Position numbers and translations under genes: made by a program | Source of the DNA: an uncultured Oscillospiraceae bacterium | Lineage (GTDB): Bacteria > Bacillota > Clostridia > Oscillospirales > Oscillospiraceae | Assembly (NCBI GenBank): GCA_910585265.1 | Contig: CAJUCA010000040.1 | Coordinates: 1-29,335 of the forward strand | DNA length: 29,335 bases | Direction of reading: 5' to 3' | Part shown: piece by piece, positions 12,816 through 18,910 of the stretch | Layout: every line of letters starts with the position of its first letter | Position numbering within the stretch: the first letter of the stretch is position 1 | Notes under the pieces: model-generated | Seen by the model: the letters and a program-made list of their open reading frames with translations, nothing else | Database searches by the model: none | What the model was told of the DNA's origin: nothing

Positions 12816-12848
12816 AAAAATAACAGCCGGATCAGCGTGATCCGACTG
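12816..12848 (-). terminator. Terminator at the head of the phage replication operon
   Basis: On the minus strand CAGTCGGATCA pairs with TGATCCGGCTG (one wobble) around CGC, then TTATTTTT. It lies 20 bases upstream of the ssDNA-binding gene. In the integrated state it would stop transcription entering from the corA side; as part of a phage transcript it would act as an attenuator. Confidence 0.65.
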
Positions 12849-12872
12849 TCCAACCTCATATTACAACTTGCC

Positions 12873-12888
12873 GGGCCCCGGCCGGAGG
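12873..12888 (+). repeat. Right 16-bp direct repeat at the prophage border (candidate attR)
   Basis: Exact copy of 4029-4044. It lies 10 bases before the -35 box of the corA promoter, so the insertion leaves the host promoter intact. The bases just to its left differ from the left copy by one missing G, so the palindrome is complete only at the left copy. Confidence 0.45.
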
Positions 12889-12898
12889 ATTTTCCCCC

Positions 12899-12927
12899 TT
12901 GCAATCCGGCGGAAAACAGGCTATAAT
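12899..12927 (+). promoter_or_regulatory. corA promoter
   Basis: -35 TTGCAA (12899-12904), 17 bases, -10 TATAAT (12922-12927). It lies 10 bases outside the right candidate prophage border, so the host promoter survived the insertion. The transcript would begin about 240 bases before the corA start codon. Confidence 0.7.
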
Positions 12928-12933
12928 AACAAT

Positions 12934-13174
12934 ATATCCGCGTCGGCGGAACTCAAGCAGATAAAGGAAGTGAACTGCGTCGTGTCCAGCGATCCGTTAA
13001 GTCGAAGTCACACCGTACCAACACGGCGCACCCGCTGAGCCAGCTCTCCCTGTCTCCCCGTGCGCCCGCTGACCAATGGCGTTTTGCCGTTGGGAAAATT
13101 TACAAGCGGAGCGGCGGGGGATTTTTGTGCCCTTTTGGGCGTCCCCGCCCGCCCGGGAAAGGCGTGAGCAAGCT
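12934..13174 (+). promoter_or_regulatory. Long structured 5' leader of corA, candidate cis-acting RNA
   Basis: About 240 untranslated bases. Helix A pairs 12977-12985 with 13021-13029. Helix B pairs GGCGCAC (13025-13031) with GTGCGCC (13060-13066). The two share bases 13025-13029 and cannot form together. Further hairpins are CCAATGGC/GCCGTTGG (13073-13080 with 13086-13093), followed by GAAAATTT, and a long GC stem over 13111-13151 just before the start region. I do not see the M-box core. A metal-sensing or other switch is an inference. Confidence 0.45.
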
Positions 13175-14101
13175 ATGCTGACCATTCACAAGACGGTGGA
13201 GGGCAAAATGACCCCCCTGAACTCCGTCACCGACGGCTGCTGGGTGAACCTGATCAACCCCAGCGAGGACGAGCTGAAAACCGTGGCCGCCACCCTGGCG
13301 GTGGAGCCGTCCTTCCTCCGGGCCGCCCTGGACGAGGAGGAGACCTCCCGTATCGACAGCGAGGACGGCTGCACCCTCATCATCGTGGACACCCCCGCCA
13401 TGGAGCAGGACGAAACCGGCGTGGTGTACTCCACCCTGCCCATGGGCATCATCGTCACAAGCAAGCACATCATCACCGTCTGCCTGAAGGAAACGTCGGT
13501 GGTGCGGGACCTGCAAAACGGCGTGGTGCGGGACGTGCGTACCGAGCAGCGCACCCGGTTCATTTTGAATATACTCCTGCTGGTGGCCAAGCGGTACTTA
13601 AACTATCTGAAGCAGATCGACAAGACCTACAACCACATGGAACGCCAGCTCTACAAGTCCCAGCGGAACAAGGAGCTGATCCAGCTGCTGGATCTGGAGA
13701 AGTCCCTGGTGTACTTCAACACCTCCCTCAAGGCCAACGAGGTGACGCTGGAGAAGATCCTCCGGGGCCGGATCGTCACCCTCTACGAGGAGGACCACGA
13801 CCTGCTGGAGGACGTGCTCATCGAGGTGCGGCAGGCCATCGAGATGGCCCAGATCTACTCCGACATCATCTCCGGTATGATGGACGCCTTCGCCTCCGTC
13901 ATCTCCAACAACCTCAACGTGATCATGAAGCTGCTGGCCTCCGTCACCATCCTCATGACGGTGCCCAATATCGTGTTCAGCTTCTACGGCATGAACGTGG
14001 GCTGGCTCCCCTTCGCCGGGAGCTTCTGGCCCCCCCTGCTGATCTCCATCGCCATCATCGTGGTGGCGGGGATCATCCTGAAGCGGAAGGATCTGCTGTA
14101 A
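13175..14101 (+). CDS. corA: CorA-family magnesium/cobalt channel
   Basis: A pentameric inner-membrane divalent cation channel. The 308-residue product has the large cytoplasmic N-terminal domain, a long charged helix (about 150-240), TM1 (about 250-271) ending in the signature Y-GMN (272-274), and TM2 (about 285-303) followed by a lysine/arginine end (KRKDLL). The start at 13175 is chosen because upstream sequence up to the promoter is structured leader; AAAGG lies 12 bases before the ATG, a weak spacing, so a slightly different start is possible. A terminator follows directly. Selectivity among Mg, Co and Ni cannot be read. Confidence 0.92.
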   Translation: MLTIHKTVEGKMTPLNSVTDGCWVNLINPSEDELKTVAATLAVEPSFLRAALDEEETSRIDSEDGCTLIIVDTPAMEQDETGVVYSTLPMGIIVTSKHIITVCLKETSVVRDLQNGVVRDVRTEQRTRFILNILLLVAKRYLNYLKQIDKTYNHMERQLYKSQRNKELIQLLDLEKSLVYFNTSLKANEVTLEKILRGRIVTLYEEDHDLLEDVLIEVRQAIEMAQIYSDIISGMMDAFASVISNNLNVIMKLLASVTILMTVPNIVFSFYGMNVGWLPFAGSFWPPLLISIAIIVVAGIILKRKDLL

Positions 14102-14105
14102 TCCG

Positions 14106-14136
14106 AACCGGGCGCGGGATTCCGCGCCCGGTTTTC
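14106..14136 (+). terminator. corA terminator
   Basis: AACCGGGCGCGG (14106-14117) pairs perfectly with CCGCGCCCGGTT around GATT and continues into TTCTG, 5 bases after the corA stop. Confidence 0.8.
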
Positions 14137-14178
14137 TGCGCCTTGCGCAGACATTCCGGCAGGTCGCGTTCTTCCCCC

Positions 14179-14207
14179 TTGCCAAGGACGGGCCGGTTAT
14201 GTATGCT
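14179..14207 (+). promoter_or_regulatory. Promoter of the LytTR/DUF3021 pair
   Basis: -35 TTGCCA (14179-14184), 17 bases, -10 TATGCT (14202-14207), 29 bases before the start codon. LytTR genes of this type often regulate themselves, but no convincing direct-repeat operator was identified. Confidence 0.5.
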
Positions 14208-14236
14208 GTGCTTGCAGCTGCGAAAGGAGGAGTCCT

Positions 14237-14674
14237 ATGAAGGTTACGGTAGAGGAGCGTCCCGGCCTGGAGGAGCCGGAGGTGATCATCCGCTGCGGGC
14301 GGATGGACGGGCAGGTGTCCCGGCTGGCGGAGCTGCTCCGGCTGTCCGGGGCGCGGCTCACCGGGGAGCAGGACGGGCAGACCTGCATCCTGGACGAGGA
14401 CGAGGTGCTCTACATCGACACGGTGGACCGGGGCACGTTCCTATACACCGCCGGCGGCGTGTACGAGAGCCGCCTGCGGCTGTACGAGCTGGAGGAGCAG
14501 CTGGCCCCCCGGGACTTCGTGCGGGTGAGCAAGTCGGCCATCGTGAACTTTGACCAGGTGAAGTCCCTGCGGCCCGACCTGGGCGGGCGGCTGCGGCTCA
14601 CTCTGTCCAACGGCGAGGTGGTGGTGGCCAACCGCCAGTACGTCCCCGCCATCAAGAAAAAGCTGGGTCTGTGA
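14237..14674 (+). CDS. LytTR-domain transcriptional regulator
   Basis: 145 residues: a short N-terminal part (1-45) without a receiver domain and a C-terminal LytTR DNA-binding domain (about 50-145) with the typical segments EDEVLYID, LAPRDFVRVSKSAIVNFDQV and GEVVVANRQYVPAIKKKLGL. ATG follows AAAGGAGG by 8 bases. It is paired with a DUF3021 membrane protein, a common two-gene arrangement in Firmicutes, in which the membrane partner probably controls the regulator's activity. No target gene can be named from this window. Confidence 0.9.
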   Translation: MKVTVEERPGLEEPEVIIRCGRMDGQVSRLAELLRLSGARLTGEQDGQTCILDEDEVLYIDTVDRGTFLYTAGGVYESRLRLYELEEQLAPRDFVRVSKSAIVNFDQVKSLRPDLGGRLRLTLSNGEVVVANRQYVPAIKKKLGL

Positions 14675-14688
14675 AAGGAGCGGACAAG

Positions 14689-15129
14689 ATGAAAAAGTTT
14701 TTCCAGGTATGCACGACAATCAAAGAGGTCACCGCCCTGTGCTATACCGCCGCCATGTGCTTCTATCTGTTTTTCCAGTGGGTGTTCAAGCAGGAAACGG
14801 CGCCGCTGTCCATCCTGTTTTCCCTGCTGCTGGTGTGTATCGCGGCGGGGACAATGCAGGTGGTGGCCTTCTCCGACCTGCTGTTTAAAAAGCTTGCCTA
14901 CGGCTGGCGGCTGGTGGTGTTTGTGGTGCCCTTTGGAGCCGTCCTCACCGCCGCGGCGGTGGGCTTCCGCTGGTTCCCCACCGGCCAGGCAGGGGCGTGG
15001 GTGCTGTTCGGCCTGTTCTTTGCGCTGATCTTCGCCGCCATCACTGGGGGGATCGAGCTGTACTACCGGCTTTCCGGCCGGAAGTGGGACGACAGGCTGG
15101 ACTGGTACCGGCGGAACAGGGACAAATAG
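14689..15129 (+). CDS. DUF3021 four-span membrane protein
   Basis: 146 residues with four hydrophobic segments (about 13-31, 42-60, 76-95, 103-124) and a charged cytoplasmic C-terminus (KWDDRLDWYRRNRDK), as in DUF3021 proteins encoded next to LytTR regulators. The start at 14689 follows AAAGGAG by 8 bases, with the site partly overlapping the upstream stop; an in-frame GTG six codons earlier overlaps the upstream stop and has no good site. Likely the signal-sensing partner of the LytTR protein. Confidence 0.85.
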   Translation: MKKFFQVCTTIKEVTALCYTAAMCFYLFFQWVFKQETAPLSILFSLLLVCIAAGTMQVVAFSDLLFKKLAYGWRLVVFVVPFGAVLTAAAVGFRWFPTGQAGAWVLFGLFFALIFAAITGGIELYYRLSGRKWDDRLDWYRRNRDK

Positions 15130-15172
15130 CGGCGGACTGTCAAGACAGCGGAAGTTTTTTCAAAAAGGCCAT

Positions 15173-15200
15173 TGTAATTTCTCCCCGTATCGTGTAAACT
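15173..15200 (+). promoter_or_regulatory. Possible promoter of the small membrane protein pair
   Basis: TTGTAA (15173-15178), 16 bases, TAAACT (15195-15200). A transcript from here would include the whole structured element at 15211-15392 as its leader. The palindrome CTGTCAAGACAG (15137-15148), also found in the pncB promoter, lies 24 bases upstream. Confidence 0.4.
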
Positions 15201-15210
15201 AAGAATCACC

Positions 15211-15392
15211 AGTATAGTCAGCACACTTGAAAATCGGCAGCATACCGATTTTCAAAACAGCGGCTGTGCCGCTGTAGGCAAAGCCCGTGCGCCGACTATG
15301 AAATTTGACGCAAGGCCGCTTTGCAGCTTGTGCGGCACTGACGTGCCGCACAAGTGAAAAAGAAGCATACACTTCTTTTTCACTGCGTCAAT
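15211..15392 (+). ncRNA. Highly structured intergenic element (RNA leader or REP-like repeat)
   Basis: Two multi-branched folds follow each other. Fold 1: ATAGTC and GCAC (15214-15224) close on GTGC and GACTAT (15287-15299) around the hairpins 15227-15237/15245-15255 (11 bp) and 15258-15264/15268-15274 (7 bp). Fold 2: TTGACGCA (15305-15312) closes on TGCGTCAA (15384-15391) around the hairpins 15327-15337/15344-15354 (11 bp) and 15355-15365/15372-15382 (11 bp). The final arm ends just before the ribosome binding site of the next gene. It is either a cis-acting leader RNA or a dispersed palindromic element; no known RNA family was recognised. Confidence 0.5.
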
Positions 15393-15412
15393 GATAAAAG
15401 GAGGGCCTGCGT

Positions 15413-15523
15413 ATGAAAATTGCCAGCTTTATTTTGAGGACCACCGCCATTGCCCTGGCGGCGTCGGCGGTGGCCTGCGCCGCGGTGGCCCACCTGTGCG
15501 CGTCCCTCCGGGACGACGATTGA
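15413..15523 (+). CDS. 36-residue single-span membrane peptide
   Basis: Starts MKIASFILRTTAIALAAS, a hydrophobic Ala-rich span, and ends in the acidic SLRDDD. AAAAGGAGG lies 8 bases before the ATG. It resembles the N-terminal half of the next gene (MKxAxFxL[RK] then an Ala/Val-rich span), so the two are probably tandem paralogues. The function is unknown; the size is that of regulatory membrane peptides. Confidence 0.6.
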   Translation: MKIASFILRTTAIALAASAVACAAVAHLCASLRDDD

Positions 15524-15541
15524 TTTGGAGGAGGAATTGCT

Positions 15542-15733
15542 ATGAAGGTCGCCCGTTTTGTTCTGAAAATCGTGGCTGTGCTGATGGTGGCCGCGGCGGC
15601 GGTGTGCGCCGTGGTGGCCTACTGGGACCGGATCGTGGACGCGTTCTACGCCGTGGCCGACAAGATCGAGGAGAAGAAGGCGGAATGCCGCTTCGCCTCC
15701 GAGTACGACGACTACGAGGACTGCGAGCTGTAA
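15542..15733 (+). CDS. 63-residue membrane protein with acidic tail
   Basis: An N-terminal span (MKVARFVLKIVAVLMVAAA, about 1-26) is followed by an amphipathic helix (WDRIVDAFYAVADKIEEKKAE) and an acidic, tyrosine-containing end (EYDDYEDCEL). TTGGAGGAGG lies 7 bases upstream. It follows the paralogous 36-residue gene by 18 bases and ends before a strong bidirectional terminator. Similar short proteins seem to occur in related Clostridia, but I know of no assigned function. Confidence 0.75.
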   Translation: MKVARFVLKIVAVLMVAAAAVCAVVAYWDRIVDAFYAVADKIEEKKAECRFASEYDDYEDCEL

Positions 15734-15742
15734 CAAAGCGCG

Positions 15743-15777
15743 AAAGGCCCCGCCTGCAAGAGCAGGCGGGGCCTTTT
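15743..15777. terminator. Bidirectional terminator between the small membrane protein and tsaD
   Basis: A perfect 15-bp stem AAAGGCCCCGCCTGC/GCAGGCGGGGCCTTT with a 4-base loop. It has T-rich exits in both directions and serves the converging genes on both sides; the tsaD stop codon is 2 bases away. Confidence 0.9.
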
Positions 15778-15778
15778 C

Positions 15779-16789
15779 TCATCCCTTGGAGATATCCAGG
15801 CTGGCCCGGGCGTTCAGCTCCCAGCCCGCTGTATGGCCCGCCAGGTACTCATAGTAGCCCTGGCTGCCGATCATGGCGGCGTTGTCCCCGCACAGGGACA
15901 GGGGGGGCAGCCACAGCTTCGCCCCCGCCTTTTCGCAGGCCCGCTCCAGATCCGCCCGGATGCGGCTGTTGGCGGCCACGCCCCCCGCCACGGCGATCTT
16001 GCGATAGCCCAGCCTCCGATCCGCCTCCATCACCCGGGGGATCAGCGTGTCGGACACGGCGGCGGCGAAGGAGGCCGCCAGATCGGGCAGGTTCAGCTCC
16101 TCCCCCTTCTGGGCGGCGTTGTGGATGGTGTTCAGCACCGCCGTTTTCAGCCCGGAGAAGGACATATCCAGCGGGTGGTCCGCCACGTGGGCCCGTGGAA
16201 AGGCAAACGCCTTGTCATCCCCGCCCCGGGCCAGCCTGTCCATGGGCCCGCCGCCGGGATAGCCCAGGCCCAGCACCCGGGCGGTCTTGTCGAAGCACTC
16301 CCCCGCCGCGTCGTCCCGGGTGCCTCCCAGCACGGTGAAGCGGGTGTATCCCGCCACGTCCACAATGGCGGTGGTGCCGCCGGACACGCACAGGCACAGG
16401 AAGGGCGGCTCCAGATCCGGGTGGGCCAGGTAGTTGGCGGCGATGTGCCCCCGGACGTGGTGGACCGGGATCAGCGGCACGCCCAAGCCGAAGGCGGCGG
16501 ACTTGGCGAAGGACACCCCCACCAGCAGGGCCCCAATCAGCCCCGGGGCGTAGGTGACGGCGATCCCATCCACGTCCCCCTTGGACAGCTCCGCCTGCCT
16601 CAACGCCTCGTCCGCCAGCCCGGAGATGGCCTCCACGTGCTTCCGGGAGGCGATCTCGGGCACCACGCCGCCGTAAATGGCGTGCATATCCGCCGAGGAG
16701 GCGATCACCGAGGACAGGATGGTCCGCCCGTCCCGCACCACGGCGGCGGCGGTCTCGTCGCAGGAGGACTCAAAGGCCAAAATGTTCAT
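15779..16789 (-). CDS. tsaD: tRNA N6-adenosine threonylcarbamoyltransferase
   Basis: Transfers the threonylcarbamoyl group to A37 of ANN-decoding tRNAs (t6A), acting with TsaB and TsaE. The 336-residue protein matches the family length. The N-terminal ESSCDET (7-13) and the metal ligands H111, H115 (HHVRGH) and D302 (CGDNAAM) are present, as are SGGTT (136-140) and the GGVAANSRIR block (269-278). The start follows AAAGGGCG. It is the last gene of the polA-to-tsaD run, 16 bases after a double-GNAT gene. tsaB and tsaE are not in this window. Confidence 0.95.
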   Translation of the reverse strand: MNILAFESSCDETAAAVVRDGRTILSSVIASSADMHAIYGGVVPEIASRKHVEAISGLADEALRQAELSKGDVDGIAVTYAPGLIGALLVGVSFAKSAAFGLGVPLIPVHHVRGHIAANYLAHPDLEPPFLCLCVSGGTTAIVDVAGYTRFTVLGGTRDDAAGECFDKTARVLGLGYPGGGPMDRLARGGDDKAFAFPRAHVADHPLDMSFSGLKTAVLNTIHNAAQKGEELNLPDLAASFAAAVSDTLIPRVMEADRRLGYRKIAVAGGVAANSRIRADLERACEKAGAKLWLPPLSLCGDNAAMIGSQGYYEYLAGHTAGWELNARASLDISKG

Positions 16790-16805
16790 GCAATCGCCCT
16801 TTCTC

Positions 16806-17807
16806 TCACTCGAAATCGAGCTGGTAATACCGGGAGGCCGCGCCGTCCTCCGTAAATTCCTCCGCCAGCCGGAAGCCGTTTTTCTCCAGCACCCGGAGGG
16901 AGGGCAGGTTGTCCGCGAAGGTGAAGGCCCCCACGGTTTTCAAGCCGTATTTCCCCGCGACCTCCGGGAGGAACCGCCCAAGGGCCTGAGACGCCGCGCC
17001 CCGGCCCCGGAGGGACGGCTCAAAGACGCAATAGCTCACCATGGCGGCGGGCGCGCTGTCCGGGCGGATGCCGTAGCACCACACGTCCCCCACGTGCCGC
17101 CCATCCGCCAGGATGGTCCGCCCGAAGCTGGACGCGCCGGGGAGCTGGGAGGCCCGGAACTCCTCGGCCGCTTCCTCCGCCGTCCTGGCCTTCAGCGGGA
17201 GGGTGGCCCGGATGGCCGGGGTGTTCATCCGCTCAAAGGAGCGGGCCGCGCTCTCGGCGGTGCGCTCCCCCAGGGTGATGTTTAGCGGCTCCAGCGTGAG
17301 CTGGTAGATGTGGCTGGGATAGCGCACGTCCATGTGGTACTTTTTAAATTCCGACGGGCGGCCCATGGAAAAGCCCAGCTTTTCCAGCAGTGCCCGGGAG
17401 GGGAGGTTGGCGTCCGCCACCTCCGCCGTCACCCGCCTGCCGCCCTGGGCCCGCACCCAGTCCACCAGCAGGCCCACCGCCTCCGCAGCCAGCCCCTGCC
17501 CCCAGCGGCTTTTGTGGACGCAGTAGCCGATGTCGTACCCCTCCCGGCACTCGTCCGGGAACAGGCAGCAGGTGCCCACCCGTTCCCCCGTCCCGTTCAG
17601 GCAGACGGTGAGGTAGCAGCCCGTCTCGCTGTCCTGGAGGGTATCCAGTGCCCGCTGGAAGGCCTCGTCCACATAGTCCCGGGCGGGGTCGCTGAGATAC
17701 CGCCCGTTTTCCCCGTCCAGCCACATCCCGGCGGCAAAGTCCAGGTCGGCGGGGCGGTAATCGCGGATGTATACCCGCGCCCCGGTCAGCTCCGTGTTAA
17801 TTTTCAT
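16806..17807 (-). CDS. Two-domain GNAT acetyltransferase (RimJ/RimL-like)
   Basis: 333 residues made of two complete GNAT domains. The first (about 5-165) contains SRWGQGLAAEAVGLLVDW (acetyl-CoA motif A) and LPSRALLEKLGFSMG. The second (about 170-333) contains PSLRGRGAASQALGRFLPE and LPSLRVLEKNGFRLAEE. Each ends with the Asn/Leu-Pro-Ser-x-x-x-Leu-Glu-Lys motif of RimJ/RimL-type enzymes. The first domain is closer to a classical RimJ type. Substrate unknown. It lies 5 bases after another double-GNAT gene of unrelated sequence. Ribosome binding site AAGGA, about 10 bases from ATG. Confidence 0.88.
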   Translation of the reverse strand: MKINTELTGARVYIRDYRPADLDFAAGMWLDGENGRYLSDPARDYVDEAFQRALDTLQDSETGCYLTVCLNGTGERVGTCCLFPDECREGYDIGYCVHKSRWGQGLAAEAVGLLVDWVRAQGGRRVTAEVADANLPSRALLEKLGFSMGRPSEFKKYHMDVRYPSHIYQLTLEPLNITLGERTAESAARSFERMNTPAIRATLPLKARTAEEAAEEFRASQLPGASSFGRTILADGRHVGDVWCYGIRPDSAPAAMVSYCVFEPSLRGRGAASQALGRFLPEVAGKYGLKTVGAFTFADNLPSLRVLEKNGFRLAEEFTEDGAASRYYQLDFE

Positions 17808-17812
17808 TCTAT

Positions 17813-18910
17813 TTATTCCTTATCCTTTCTGATCTCAAACCGCTCCCCATAGACCTGCTCCGTCCGCACCACATCGTAGTCATAGCCGGGAAAATCCTTC
17901 CGGAGGGTGACGCTGTTCAGGCAGTCGTACCCCAGTCGGCGGTACAGCCGGATGGCCGCCTCATTCCGGGCCGCCGCCTCCACATACATGGACTGGGAAT
18001 ACTGCCGCACCATGGCCTCCGCCAGCCGGACGGCCTGACCGCCGATGCCCCGGCCCTGGTACTCCGGCAGGACGAACAGATCCTCCAGCCAGTCGATCTC
18101 CCCGCCCCGGCTGCCCAGGTGGAGCAGTCCCACGGTTACGTCCTCCAGGGCGATGAAATACAGCCTATGTCCCTGCCCGGTCCAGGCCCGCAGGTCGGCC
18201 CTGGCCTCCTCCTCCGTCTGCCGGTAACGGTTGTGGGCCAGCCAGAAGCCCTGGATGAGCTTTACAGCCTCCCCTTCCCGGCTCTCCCCGTAGTCCACCA
18301 GGGAGGGGAACGCCTCCTCCACCCACTCCGGGGCGGGCTTCACCGCCTCGCCGGGGGCCAGGGGGAGCTGGATGTACCGCTCCATGTGGGCCGGGGAGAA
18401 ATACCCGGCGTACACGCCCCGGTGGAGGGCCTCCACCCTCCGGTCGTCCGTCTCCGGGCCCCGGTACAGGCAGTGGAACCGCACCCCAAACAGGGCGCAC
18501 TCATAGTCCAGCACCCGGAAGCCGTTGCGCTGGTAGAAGGCAATTCTCCGCCGCCGCAGGTCGTTCTCCTGGGGGGAGGCGTCGGGGCCGGGGGCCTCCG
18601 CCTCGCCGAAAAGCTGTCCGTACCGGTCCGCCAGCAGGGCCAGAATCCGGGAGCCAAGCCCGCCGTTCCGCTTCCCCCGGAGCACGCCGAAATATTCCAG
18701 CAGCGCGCCCTCCCGGCCCTCCGGCAGCCACACCAGGGCGTAGCCCAGGGGCTGGCCCCCCTCCGTCACCAGCAGGGGGTCGTAGCGGCCCAGATCCATC
18801 AGCCGCAGCATGGCCCGGAGGGGCTTCAGCTCCGCCTTGGGGAAGTCGGTGGTCATTTCGTTCTCATAGAGGGCGGCAAGCTCCTCTTTGTTCAGCAGGT
18901 GCAGTTTCAT
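17813..18910 (-). CDS. Two-domain GNAT acetyltransferase
   Basis: 365 residues. The N-terminal half (about 1-155) has a GNAT-like core (VLRGKRNGGLGSRILALLADRYG, motif A) and FYQRNGFRVLDYECALFGVRF. The C-terminal half (about 200-345) has FVLPEYQGRGIGGQAVRLAE (motif A) and NEAAIRLYRRLGYDCLNSVTLRKDF. The ATG at 18910 follows GGAGG by 5 bases. It begins inside the 3' end of rimI (47-base overlap), apparently because a palindromic repeat extended rimI. Substrates are unknown; resistance or metabolite acetylation are both possible. Confidence 0.85.
   Translation of the reverse strand: MKLHLLNKEELAALYENEMTTDFPKAELKPLRAMLRLMDLGRYDPLLVTEGGQPLGYALVWLPEGREGALLEYFGVLRGKRNGGLGSRILALLADRYGQLFGEAEAPGPDASPQENDLRRRRIAFYQRNGFRVLDYECALFGVRFHCLYRGPETDDRRVEALHRGVYAGYFSPAHMERYIQLPLAPGEAVKPAPEWVEEAFPSLVDYGESREGEAVKLIQGFWLAHNRYRQTEEEARADLRAWTGQGHRLYFIALEDVTVGLLHLGSRGGEIDWLEDLFVLPEYQGRGIGGQAVRLAEAMVRQYSQSMYVEAAARNEAAIRLYRRLGYDCLNSVTLRKDFPGYDYDVVRTEQVYGERFEIRKDKE

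Larger units (their letters stand above)
4045..12888. mobile_element. Inovirus-like (filamentous phage) prophage
   Basis: About 8.8 kb holding a rolling-circle replication initiator, a putative ssDNA-binding protein, a 68-residue coat-like protein, many very small single-span membrane proteins, a large signal-peptide plus C-terminal-anchor adsorption-type protein and a Zot-like ATPase. This gene content is diagnostic of filamentous phages. Gene order (replication, coat, minor proteins, adsorption, assembly ATPase) on one strand agrees with known inoviruses. An IS30-family transposase probably serves as integrase. Size is within the usual 5-15 kb. No lysis, tail or terminase gene is present. 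The borders are inferred from the flanking 16-bp repeat and from host genes on either side. Confidence 0.88.

Noticed and set aside
12934..13174. M-box magnesium riboswitch in the corA leader
   Set aside because: The leader is structured, but I could not match the conserved M-box core; it is kept only as an unassigned candidate.
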